Assembly (NCBI GenBank): GCA_016617855.1
Contig: JAECUM010005009.1
Span: forward strand, 1 to 64,000
Direction: 5' to 3'
DNA length: 64,000 nt
Source: Megalonaias nervosa
Lineage: Eukaryota; Mollusca; Bivalvia; Unionida; Unionidae
Shown here in pieces: positions 1 through 11,700 of the stretch (positions are counted from its first letter, which is position 1; every line of letters begins with the position of its first letter). The notes below the pieces were generated by a model. It was not told the DNA's origin, searched no databases, and saw only the letters and a program-made list of their open reading frames with translations. Made by a program: the position numbers and the translations under genes.

Positions 1-1289
1 CCCCCCCCCCCCCAGGAAACCCGAACGTTGCATGCCCATTACCTTCTAATAAATGCATTTGCTATTTTTGTGTTCATTGATGAATAAGTTGTAAAGTAAA
101 AATAGTAACTAAAGTGGGACGAGTACGCTTACATTGTATCTAGCCACCAGTGAAAGACCTTGTGCTGATCTTAGAGGGCTGATAATGTAAATGTTTACAT
201 CGAAACCAATATATTCTATATTGCCATAATAGGAAACGAAACCTTTGATTGGGATTTCAAAACCAGGGCACGATGTGTATCAGACAGCGCAGGTAAACAT
301 AAACACACTCAACAAACAAGAACAAATGTGGTGGACTTGAAATAGTCACGTAAGCACACGCTCACCTGGAGATATTTGGCGTAAGTGCAGTCTTACAAAG
401 GAATACCTACACTTAGCACATTAACATCCATTAGTAAGTAACTAAAAATGTCATATTTGCCTAAAGGTTGGATTTAGCCCGTATATCTTTCACGAAGTCC
501 CATTTCTCCATCACATTGGCATAAGTGCCACTTGTCAGACATATAGATTAATGGAGCATACATATATTGGTAATATTCAAATTTAATGTGTGACAAAACT
601 GTTTTGCTCAAAAATACTTTTTTATTTTCTTTATCATTAAAGAAGAAAACATACTGTTAATATCAATTTATTTATAATCCGATTACTGGGAAATCTCCTT
701 ACATTCTTTTCTCATGGAAAGTACGGAAGTACCGTTATAGAAATGAAGTAACGTAAGGCATGCTACAGGAAAGAAGAACCGCGAAAAACCGGTACACCGC
801 TAATACCTCACACCAATACCAACTATACCATGCTGGTGCTAATGTTTTTAGATACGAGTAACCAATGCTCAGCAAAAGTTAATATATTTCAAAGCGAATT
901 ATGATATCATATCTATTCTTATGTTTGCATTTCTTTGTATCATTTATGACGTCCCTATATTACAAGTAGTAATGTAAACTGATCTTGAACAACATCCTTT
1001 TGTTTCAGTCGTAACAAAATAGTTGCATTTTTTTAAATTATAATGTATTCGTATTAAAACAGATTATGTTACGTTACCAACTATTAGAGATGGATAACAC
1101 TGATAATTTTGTATCGAGGTATTCTTGAACACTTTGGTACATACAATGGTATACAGCAGCTATTTTAAGCACAAACAATTTTATATGCTGGAGCAACAGT
1201 CTGAGGCTTTGTTTTAAATTTCCATCTGTCAATAGGAGGAAAAATATCTTCCTCTGAGTTGTAGTCATATGAAACTATATAATATACAC

Positions 1290-1333
<44 letters not shown>

Positions 1334-2330
1334 TAATAATTAGTAGTAGTAGTAGTAGTAGTAGTAATATTATTGTTAATATAGATGATAATATTCTTCA
1401 GATAAAAGTAAATAAAATATATTCGCTCAAAATAGAATTGCAGCCCCAGCCACCCCGACAGTTGAATGATCAGTACCTTATATTAAATGCATTTGCTATC
1501 TGTGTGCTAATTGTTGAATAATTTGTAAATTACAAGCCGTAACTAAAGTGAGATGATTATATTCCCTGTGTCTGACATTCTGTGCAAGACATTGTGCTGA
1601 CTTCAGAGAGTGTTGATTCAATAAAGAAATATTTACACTGAAGATTACAACTTCAATATTGTTATAAGAGTAGGGAAACATTGAGTGGGATGTCACTACT
1701 AGGGTCAGATATTTGTCATGCTCTTCTGAAGATCCTTAGCTTATTCGCAGTTTTACAAAGACATACCTTTTCTTACCCCATTGACATACGCTAGTAAGTA
1801 TCTAAAAATGGAATGATATTTTCTAAAATCCGAAATTTCTCCAAAACTTGGGTTTGGCCCGAATATCTTTCACAAAATCCCATCTGGCCACCACTTTGGC
1901 ATACGTGCGACGTATCAAAGATATGACTGAAGGAGCATAAATATATGTGAAATATTCAACATCAGTTTCTGAAACATTCAAATGCTTTGGAGAAAAGAAT
2001 ATATTTTATTCAGTTTATCGTGAACCCTGAACGCACGATATTAATATCATTTAATGCATGACTTACTCCATATCACAGGAAGAAAATACCTCTCTAAGCC
2101 GGTGTACTAGTAATACCACGATCGTTTACTAACTATACCGTGATGCTGATGATGCTTTTCAGTTAGCTTTCATAAACGCTCTGCAAAGCCTTTGAAACTT
2201 TTCTTGAATTAATCAATCGTGGATGAGCTGTATTATGGCATTTCTTTATTTGATAAAAAACCGTGACATATATTATAGCTGTGAGTACAAACTGACAGTG
2301 ACTGTCAGCCTTTTGTTTTAATTGTAAAAT
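1..2330. repeat. Diverged tandem duplication, unit about 1.4 kb
   Basis: Bases 1-1010 and 1440-2330 align along their length in the same order. Shared blocks include AAATGCATTTGCTAT (near 53 and 1486), the run around TAGTAAGTAACTAAAAATG (432) versus TAGTAAGTATCTAAAAATG (1792), TATCTTTCACGAAGTCCCAT versus TATCTTTCACAAAATCCCAT (484 and 1864), and CCTTTTGTTT near 996 and 2309. Similarity looks like roughly 70 percent, so it is old. No convincing ORF runs through either copy. The spacer contains a trinucleotide microsatellite. The window opens with a 13-base C run. Confidence 0.75.
1292..1366. repeat. (AAT)n then (TAG)n microsatellite
   Basis: An ATA/AAT trinucleotide run is followed by a TAG run of about eight units, between the two copies of the 1.4 kb duplication. 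Confidence 0.95.
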
Positions 2331-4260
2331 TTACTTGCACCTAGTACACAAATGAGTGCAATTAATTACGCACGTATCACCAGAGACGTAATTAAACGAT
2401 CTATGGTATTATAGTTTCCTTCAACGCAAAAGTACATTTAGGTATTAAAACGTTTCTGAGGCACTGTACACAAACTTGAAGTTTGTTCTTAAACCAACAC
2501 TCCTTCAAGAAAGTTTTTTTAAAAATATGAAACTTGCATTCACGTAATATAAACAGGTGAAAATTAATAATGTATATGAGGTATACACAATATATATGTC
2601 AATCCATATTGTCAAACCATATCAATCCAGATAGGTCCATGGAACGTCAGATCATTTTTTTACTGGGAATCGTTACATGTGTGCATTGCCAGCAACCTCT
2701 TTAAATTTTGGTCAGAATGGACATAAAGACGGTATGTTAAATAAGTAAGAATTTTACCAAATGGTTTCTATGCAACAGAGGTTCAGTTTAAAGCAACATT
2801 AGTAAAAACGTAACAGTGTAAGGTCATTTTAACCTAAATATTTTTAACAGCTGTTATTATTTTCTAGAAGACGCGATTATTGTACGGTGTTTGTAACCTA
2901 AAAGGTAAGAAATTCCGAAATGGAAATAAATAAATACTCAGGAACAACTTTTATTAAGGACCCAGTTTTCGTAATAGTACTGACATCTGACCGGGTTGAA
3001 AGGCAGTGTAACTGACAATGTAATTACTAATATTGACCAACCGTAAATGATGATACGTTTGTATTATATATGTTTGCTTGTAAGGGAACGTACAGCACAG
3101 GATTATTTGAATCCACGTTTGGCCCCCTTTAAAAGTAATCACCAGAATGGTTTGTGGTGTTGGGTTGGCATTCGCTATAGGGTTATTTATTATTATGTAT
3201 ATGATTTGCTCCAGGTGGTGTTATTTAATTTTGGCTAATAATTGTGTAACTATTTTTATACTATAATCCGGATTGTTGCTACAAGTAAACATTGTTTCAG
3301 TCGCAATACTTACTTCCACGTGGTGGACAAATGTTTGCAACTAATTAGACAATCTGATCACAAACATAATAACAATCTCTCGACTTACTCACTTCTTATT
3401 AGCAAGATAAATAAGGACTCACGAAACTTTTCAATACAATACATTCACATTAATTAAAGGGGCGAAATGTAATGTGTCCGTGAACTTATATATATATATA
3501 TATATATATATCAGACGACGTCCGTTGAAATCTTGGATCATTTTATTTAACGGCATGGATAAAGTGCATAAATGTGTACATCTGCAGCAAAATCTTTATA
3601 TTATGGTCTGCAAAAAACTAACTGTAGATTTCGTGTCATGACAATAGTTATTCAACGACAACACACACATCGATTTTGAAAACAAGCCTATGTTCAAATG
3701 TAATATTATCTCATTATCAAAGTTGCTGATAAGAGGAGCATGATGTCATTGATATATCTGTACATATTTCCCATGATAAATTTTGCACAAACAAACGCTG
3801 CTGAATTCAGTGCAATTGGTGCACTGTGCGTGTAACGTAAATATTATGGATATATCATAATGACATTGACAGCTATCACAATGAACCCAATTGTCGTATT
3901 AATACGGACACCTATTCAAAACAAATATACCTGAGAATGTAATTATTAATAAATGTCAGTAATAAATGACGAGGAGACGATTCTTTACAACAGAGACCTT
4001 TCATCTCAGATTCACCCCCTTCCTTACAAGCTAATGCAAAGAAGGTGTTACAGTATTGGGTTGACATGCGGACTAGAGTGCTGTGTTCACTGCAATTGTA
4101 TTTTCAACTATGACTATCGATGTGTGCGTAAAACACTAAAATTGAAACTTGATTCTATTTAATGTCATCAGCTGATAAACAGTTGCAAACATATCTATAA
4201 ATGGATCAAAACAAAATATTAACCTGAATAAGATCGATTCAGCCTAAAATCACAACAACC
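2331..4260. other. Non-coding, possible second tandem duplication
   Basis: No supported gene. The stretch 2960-3060 resembles 3886-3990: ACCCAGTTTTCGTA versus ACCCAATTGTCGTA, then AATGTAATTACTAATA versus AATGTAATTATTAATA at matching spacing. This suggests another old duplication with an offset near 930 bases. A (TA)n run lies at 3487-3511. The short ORFs here have no recognisable family. Confidence 0.4.
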
Positions 4261-4496
4261 AAACCCTCAATGCCAACAACAGTACCTATCATTAAGACAG
4301 CATAGTTTTAAACATTTATCGTTGGTGACAATGACAAAGTATATTGATTGCTGAAGGTCTTTATCCCATGTGTTTACTGATCTAATGCTGTAAGTTATGT
4401 CAAAACACAAATTTGGCTTCCATTCACCAACAGTTTCATAGGTGACACACTTCGAAAGAAAAAAGTTAAACTTTACAGGATTCTTATAATCCTGAC

Positions 4497-4539
4497 ACAT
4501 ACATACATACATACATGCATACATACATACATACATACA

Positions 4540-4571
<32 letters not shown>

Positions 4572-4680
4572 CATATATACATACATACAATCATCATTTG
4601 TGCTTTAATGATGGCATTGAAATTTTCCGTTGCCCTGGACAAGTTAATTTTTTAACACGGGTAAACAAATATTTGGAATG
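4497..4680. repeat. (ACAT)n microsatellite plus linked repeat, copy 1
   Basis: An ACAT tetranucleotide run (4497-4589) is followed by about 85 bases that recur at 6741-6830 after a similar tetranucleotide run. Both copies contain GTTGCCC(T/A)GG(A/G)CAAGTTAATTTT and an ACGGG(T/C)AA(A/G)CAAAT block. It therefore appears to be a dispersed repeat carrying its own microsatellite. Confidence 0.65.
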
Positions 4681-4689
4681 CAAATAATC

Positions 4690-6430
4690 CAAGTTCTCAA
4701 GAGCGTCCTAACCCCAACATTAGGAGAATATGGTGAACCGGATGGCATAATAGACGAAATGATAAAAAAACACGACTCTAAATATGTCTTTATTTAGCCA
4801 ATTATTTAACGCAATTTGTGACACCAGGCAGTGCCCTAAACAATGGGCGAAAGAATAATCTTCTCATTAAACAAAAAGGCTCTTCATATGACCCTAATGA
4901 TTACATGGGTATCTCCCCCATGGATGTCGTGAATAAAATGTTACCCTTATTTTAAACCATCGTCTCTTTCTCATATTTATTCGCTTTAAACATTGGTTCA
5001 GAAATACTTGAGTACAAAAGTGGTCGTTTTTATTGTCTGTTAGTAGATTTATCTAAGGCTTTTAATTCTATTAATCACAGAAAATTGCTAACTTACTTAG
5101 TAAATGAAGGTATCAGTGGAAAGCTGTTTAAGGTTCAGAACTCGATGTATAAAAACATCTACGTTGACGTTTGCAGATAAAATGGTAATATAAAGAATTC
5201 TTCAACACCAGACAAGATTGTGTATTAAGCTCTCTTCTCATCAATCTATTAATAAATTATTTAGTACCAGATCTCCAACAAAATGGTCATAATGGTATCT
5301 TTATTACACACTAAGTGTCAGACATTATTGCGCTATTGAATGTTGATGACGTTGCAAACAGTGCTAATACAGTCGGTTCTTTGCAAAGGCAAATTACAAT
5401 ATTGTGGACTCGTTTCATGAAAACAGTGAACTGAGTAGTATTTAGATAAAACTAACATTATTGTATTCGGAAACGATGGATTTTTTGGAAGAGTAATGAA
5501 ACGTGGTATTATATAGACAAATCCAAAATGTATCTGGATATAAATATATGGGATCATATTTCATCCTTAAACTGATAAGGTCGAAATCAAAATTAGAACT
5601 CGCAATTCAAGCAAACAGTGGGTATTATTCAAAGTACGTCAGGAACATTTTCTGTGACAGAAGCTTTCAAAATAATTTGATGATATGATCACAAGTGTAT
5701 TAACCTATGCCGCTGAAATTTGGTGGTATCAATATTCACACACAACGGATAAGGTACATGATAGTTTCTGTACAATGTTTCAAACCCTTCCAAGACAAAC
5801 ATACTCCATTCTAACACAAGGAGAATGTGGTAGACAACCTCTTTGTTTTAACTAGTATTGTAATGTATTAAGAATAGGATTAGGTTGATTAGCATGGGCG
5901 ATATCCCATAGACAATAAAATGTTTTGTTATGTTGAAAAAAAAGGACGAGTCGGGTAATATTACATGGGTTTCGAAAGTTAAAGACATATTATTTAGATT
6001 GGATTTGGCTATGGTTGGTTCGTACTGCAGGTAGGAAATGAACAGGTAGTTTTGCTGAATTTAACTATAATCAAATTGATGATAATTTTTCATTTCAATT
6101 TTAGATATTAATACACCTACCCATCTAAATAAATGCATTAGGTAGACTCCCTTGTTTCTCTCATAATTTTGCTATTGATGTACGGCGGGATAATGGTATA
6201 CACCCAAATCAACATATATGTATGATATGTGATAAAAGTCAAAAAGAAGATGAATATTAATGTTTTTAACAATACTTTATTCAAAAGAGATTCATAATTG
6301 TTAGCAAACAACAACGATGTGGAGAAATCCTTATATTAGCTAATGAAATCAAAGAACCATGTCACAATATCTCGACTTGCACAATGCATCGTTTTAGCAT
6401 TCCACGGAAGAGATAAAATACACAAGTTGC
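4690..6430 (+). mobile_element. Degenerate LINE (non-LTR retrotransposon), RT to C-terminus
   Basis: Reading across frames gives the order expected of a LINE ORF2. There is a segment like the pre-palm 'KKGSSYDPNDY.GIS' motif (about 4875-4915), then RT motif LLVDLSKAFNSINHRKLL (about 5038-5090). After that come a QDCVLSSLLIN-like box (about 5210), an LLNVDD box standing for the usual ADD motif (about 5335), a TYAAEIWWY segment (about 5703), and a tail with CMICDKSQKEDEY (about 6220) that resembles the C-terminal Cys-rich end of such proteins. Multiple stops and frameshifts interrupt it, so it is dead. No endonuclease domain or RNase H was recognised, and the clade cannot be fixed by eye. Confidence 0.75.
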
Positions 6431-6661
6431 GAAATTATTGTTTTATTCCGTTCAGTTTTATCTGCCTACATGGAAGATCACAACTATGTAGATATATAAT
6501 GCTAGATCTATTTCATCTTCTACATATTTTTAATAGCATGTTTTTCTTTTCTACCTCACTCTGTTAAATCTATTTGTAATTAGGATCTTCACATTATTGC
6601 AACATTGTAATGTTACTGTAGTATTATGGGAATATCGCCTACTTTACCAGAAACTACTGTA

Positions 6662-6830
6662 ATGCATACATACCTACCTACTTACCTACCTACCTACCTA
6701 CCTACCTACCTACCTACCTACATACATTCATGCATACATACATCAGTTGTGCCTTCCATGAGGCAATCGGAGTTTTCAGTTGCCCAGGGCAAGTTAATTT
6801 TGAAACGGGCAAGCAAATAATTAGGATCCA
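6662..6830. repeat. (CCTA)n/(CATA)n microsatellite plus linked repeat, copy 2
   Basis: A tetranucleotide run (6662-6745) is followed by the roughly 85-base repeat also found at 4595-4680. The two copies bracket the LINE remnant in the same orientation. Confidence 0.65.
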
Positions 6831-7036
6831 ATACCCCATAGGCGTAAGAAGAATTGTTATATCACCTACTGAAAATTCACACTGGAGGTGAATTTTTAAC
6901 CTTGCAAGTATAAATATGCTACTTCCATGCAACTGATGAGGACATCACTTAATTACCAAAAAAATAGTAGTTTAAAAAAATTAATGCTTGATTAATTTAT
7001 TATTCTATTCTAGGCAATTGTAGCCTCATAGTCTAC

Positions 7037-7473
7037 ATGTTACATCTACTTGCCATGGTGCTGCTTGTTCACTGTCGTGGTATTCAAACAGAAATGAAAG
7101 TTTCGCTTCTTGTATACCGCTGGAAACACCATATATTGGACTGGCATGAAGTGCAATTTTCATTGTTATTCGTACATGTGGTGCTATACAGATGACGATG
7201 ATAACTGGGAATATTGCTGCAGTGACACGTGCGACTTTAGAGGAGACGATCGCCTGTGGTACAACTCGGGAAGCACGTGGGAGTATTGTACTGAACCTAG
7301 TTACAACGGCTGAAAATGGACAAACGTGTCATCCCGAACATCCGTGCGGGTATCACAGATATACTACTTTAATAAGCTACACATTATTTTGGTGTTACAT
7401 GGATGTGGAGAATAAAGTATGGGCAAAGTGCTGTCCACCGTGTTCTCCGTATGCTTGGGCTTGGAAAATGTAA
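7037..7473 (+). pseudogene. Cys/Trp/Tyr-rich secreted-type protein, frameshifted
   Basis: I do not recognise a named family. Three frames must be combined. An ATG at 7037 opens a signal-peptide-like start (MLHLLAMVLLVHC). The next frame (from about 7110) holds a motif of form C-x3-C-Y-S-Y-x-W-C-Y-T-D-x5-W-E-Y-C-C, then a second W-x-Y-C segment, and stops at 7311. One base later, a third frame carries ENGQTC, then C-G-Y-H, F-W-C-Y-M-D and W-A-K-C-C-P-P-C, ending at 7471-7473. The repeated WCY-(T/M)-D...W-x-x-C-C pattern looks like two copies of one disulfide-rich module, loosely reminiscent of fibronectin type II. A one-base shift near 7310 and another between 7094 and 7125 break the frame. 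It is either a pseudogene or carries assembly errors. An extracellular location is inferred from the leader and cysteines only. Confidence 0.5.
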
Positions 7474-7960
7474 GCGACGCAGACCTTGATAGCGTCTGGT
7501 AACATTAACGATTTTCTTCATGTAGCATCTGTACTGTGTAATGTTATTCACTAACGTAGAATATACCAAGAATCACTGTAAAATGTTTGTGCAATGTACA
7601 ATGTATTGCAACGCTCAACAATAACAAACTCTGCATTCATTAAGTTACAAAGATTTTAATGATAACGATTCAAATTTGATCTAATGAAAACTCGAAGAAA
7701 ATTAAATCGTAACAGTGTTATTGGCCTCAAAAATACCTTAAGCCGCAGATCCGTCTCCATCTGACTGATACTACTTATTTATCTCTTCGTTTTGGACAAT
7801 AATTTAATAAATTGCAATTTCATCAAGATTTGGATGTTTATTATCCAATTCAATAACCCCAAAGATGTGAGGACGGTCTTGATTACATTTATTCTCGGCA
7901 AGAATGGTAATGATGACAATGTTGGAGAGGACAAGAGTAAGACAGATTTATGTGATGTGG

Positions 7961-8009
<49 letters not shown>
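7961..8009. repeat. (AAT)n microsatellite
   Basis: Uninterrupted AAT units, about 16 copies. Confidence 0.97.
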
Positions 8010-8010
<1 letters not shown>

Positions 8011-8221
8011 CTTTGCATTATGATGTTCTACATAATTCTATTTGGGACATAAATCCAATGATATGACGCGCAAAACAACAGTGACAGCTATGGCGATATC
8101 ATAATGATGTTCTTTATCTGCAATTTAACGAAACGGTCCAAACATCATTATCTATATCATACCTTGGACATACAAGTTCAGTACATTTTCAACGATACAG
8201 TCAACTACACGGTAAAGGCTA

Positions 8222-8297
8222 CTCTATACTGGTACTGAACCTGAGACCCTTGGATTACGAGTCCGACACCTTACCTGTTGAGCTACCGCGGCTCCCA
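8222..8297 (-). repeat. tRNA-like SINE head
   Basis: On the minus strand this reads like a tRNA. It has a GGAGCCGCGGTAGCTCA start with an A-box, a CTCGTAATC anticodon-loop-like segment and a GGTTCAGTACC B-box-like segment. No matching acceptor-stem 3' half was seen, so it is more likely the tRNA-derived head of a SINE than a working tRNA gene. The body would run leftward and was not delimited. Confidence 0.5.
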
Positions 8298-8664
8298 GAT
8301 TGCGCTATAATGAGTTATGAGCTAGTAGTATGATCCGAGCAAATGTTGTTGGTTCTAATAAGTGTAGTCCGCTCATCCGTCGTCTCTTATTTTACAACAA
8401 TAAGAACACTAATTACTATTGAATCACATTACTGACACCATCACCATAACTGTTGTTACTACTACTGAATAAGTCAAGCCATTCCGGAATATTCAACTGT
8501 TATCTTAACCAGTTATCAGGAATAATTCTTGCCGTATTGATTAAAGATGGTTACTCTGTTTATGTGTATATTGCTCATTAATCCCTGCAAAACTTGAGCC
8601 ATTTTGCTTGTAGAATAATACTTCATCCATGATAAGCTCTGCGTCATCCAAATTTGTACACAAA

Positions 8665-8730
8665 GTGTAATGTTGTGAGTCGGTCAGTTTGTACTCAGTG
8701 TAACATTGTGAGTCGGCCATTATGTACTGG
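8665..8730. repeat. 33-base tandem duplication
   Basis: GTGTAATGTTGTGAGTCGG and GTGTAACATTGTGAGTCGG begin two adjacent 33-base units. Confidence 0.8.
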
Positions 8731-8794
8731 GAGTGAATCTTGTATTGTTTATTGCTCGTGAAAAGATTACCATCAGAAAAGCCTGCCCGTGGGA

Positions 8795-11700
8795 GCCCAA
8801 ATATAACACGACACAAATGTGCATCGAAAACGTTCGCCTTTACACATTTAAGCATGACGTGCCATCAAACAAAGAATGCATTAAATCGCAAATATTCGAG
8901 AAATGAACCGTAGGATAATAAACAAATATTCTTAGAAAATGACACCATGGAGCAATTTGAAAGAGCTAATGAATATCAGGAATCTCTCCAATTACATCCA
9001 CCCCGAATAAAATTATTCAGTAGAAAATAATAAAACAAATTTAAGAATTTATTGATTGATATCTTTTTTTTTTTTTTTTTAAGGGTAGAATCAGTAGCAT
9101 AAAAATGGAAAGTAACAATACTGTAATTAAAGGAGACAAAATACATACATTTACAGGTGACCTTACAAATGTATATTTATATATGGTGAACATTCACCGT
9201 GAGAGCAAAGGGAAGTTAGCTCGATGTATCATCAGGACTTTGTTTTTCACCATTTTTTCTGTACATAAAACCATTTGAATTGCCATTCTAGCTAACACAA
9301 GTGGCACGGTTGCAAAGGAGCTTTGAAGATTTAATACTAGAACCAAATGGAAATGCAATTTCAGAAAATTAAGTAAATGATTAACATTACTAATTCTTAA
9401 TCGGTTAGCAACGCACACGGAGGTAAGCATTAGAGATAAATACAATATACTTATCAAACAATCTTTATAAAATGCACTCATTGTTTCCTTCATATAAAAT
9501 TATCTTGATGACTATAAGTTGTGATTATGTAAATACTACTAATGATAAATCACATGGAATATATGATGTTAATAAACGAAAATATAGGAATAGTAACAAA
9601 GGTTTATCAAGAAATAAGTTCTTTATCAGGATTGATAGACAAAAGTTTCTTGTATATTTTCTCCACATGGAAGGAACAGTTACAATACATATGACATTGA
9701 AATACATCAGTTGTTCATTGCTTACAAGATTTATAAAATCACGGGTCATCATGTCTAAGAGAGTAGTCAACATATAACAATTGGATATTACATCTAAATG
9801 CGTACAAACATGCATCCCAAAATGATAAATGACATGAAAAAAACATTTATCTCGGTCTTGTATAAGAAAGCTACATACGGGTTGGAAATGTTCAACGTCT
9901 GAATTGGAGACTGATGAGTACATGCAGCTAATTCCATTGACGAAAATCGTTTTCTCTTTCGAAAACGTATTCCAATCACACTATGTTAGAAATATTATCC
10001 TTCTACCTTGCGAATACAGCCTAATGAAAGATGAATATAATCTTTTTCTGTCTACTTCAAATAGAGAAAGAACAATAACTCTTGCCCATTTAATCCACTT
10101 TTAGCATAATGCGACACTAACAAGGATGCTAGTATGGCGTGTGGTATGTGGGGGTTTGATGTAATGTGACTGGGTACGTATTCTAGGAAAAAAATAATGT
10201 ACTTAACAGTTTGTTTGGTCACAATATTGGCAACAAGGCGATACGACTCAAGAGACACATGAAATATTTCTGTATTGTTCCCCATATTACAGTGGGAATC
10301 AGACTGCCATTAAGCAGTAAGTTCTGAAATTCACAAGACATATATTTCCATAAAGTGTACATTTCAAATCATCGTCAGATAATAACTGGATATAAAAATT
10401 AACAACACATTTCAATTCATATTTATTAACCCGGGAATGGACCTTCAGTTATATAATGTTTTCTTTCTTCAGATTAGCAATTATCCAGCAGTTTATATAT
10501 TTCTCAAATGAAGCGTGCTATTTACAATCTTGAAAGCGGATAGCTGAAAGGACGGAGTAAAAATGCTTGTTTGCAACGTAAACTGCTGACAGCCTTAAAG
10601 TTTGCGAAAGGAAAACTAGTTTCTTTTGTATCAATGCAAGCTTCAATTAGTAATGTACCTAATGGGCTCAACGCAACGTTGTTCCAAGCATATCCAGAGG
10701 CACTGTGTATACGCTTAGTGCAAAATCGATGGTCGGGGTACTATAAAAGTTTCACCCAAAACAAATCAGCTGTGAGAGGGTTAAGTCTATTCTTTTTTAC
10801 TCCAATAAAATGAAACAAAACCACGTACTTACAAGTTAACATTTAACCTGTATAAGTTTGGTACTTATTCTGTTATATATAGATTCATTAACACCTAATT
10901 GTCTTCATGACTCTTTTAATTGAACAATCTCAGAACCAAAAATCCATTGCCTCTAGTTTCTTTTGTTCTTATTTGAGCTTTCGTTGCTAGTATAATGCCA
11001 GTTTTCTTCGAATTTTATAATAATCCCGACTGGAGTATACGTAACATTTCATCAATAAGTAATTCAAGCCTGACGTTTAGAGATGTAAAACAAGCATATT
11101 GTCTGCTGCCTTAGGATGTGGGTTATTAAAAAAAATGCAAAATAAGCAATTAAATGTGAGAAATGTAATATATTTGCAAATGATGAAACATAAATAAATG
11201 CATCTATGATCAACATTCACCATGAGTGCTAATAATGAACTCGATGTATCGTATGGTCGTAGTACGTTTTCAACAGTTTTGTTTACATATAACAGTGGGA
11301 TTATCATTTAAGTGAATACAACTCGCACGGTTACAAAGTAGCTTGATGATTTCCTGCTACAGCGAAATAACAAACACATTTCAGAAGAATAATAAAATGA
11401 TTAGCATTACTAAATTTTAAACGGTTATCAACGCAGACAGAAATAACAGCAACTCTCTTTGGCATTTGAGGTAAACACATTATGCTTATTACACAATTCG
11501 TTATAAAATGCACCTATTGCTTCCTTTATATTAATGTTTTGGTATGGTGTTCCATTGCTATGATGCAAATACTACCACTGATGAACCACACCTAGTATAT
11601 GGTGTGAATAAGCAACAATATAGGAATAGTGACAAAGCTTTAACTAGGAATACGTTCATTATTAGCATCGGTAGACAGACGTGTCTTGTATATTTTCTCC

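Noticed and set aside
8222..8297. Working tRNA gene on the minus strand
   Set aside because: A- and B-box-like parts are present but the acceptor stem does not close; better read as a SINE head.
8541..8855. Minus-strand ORF of 104 codons
   Set aside because: It includes a 33-base tandem duplication and overlaps the head module of the array; no family motif.
9194..9923. Minus-strand ORFs of 99 and 132 codons in the tandem array
   Set aside because: The frames are not conserved in the second unit of the array, so they are not under coding constraint.
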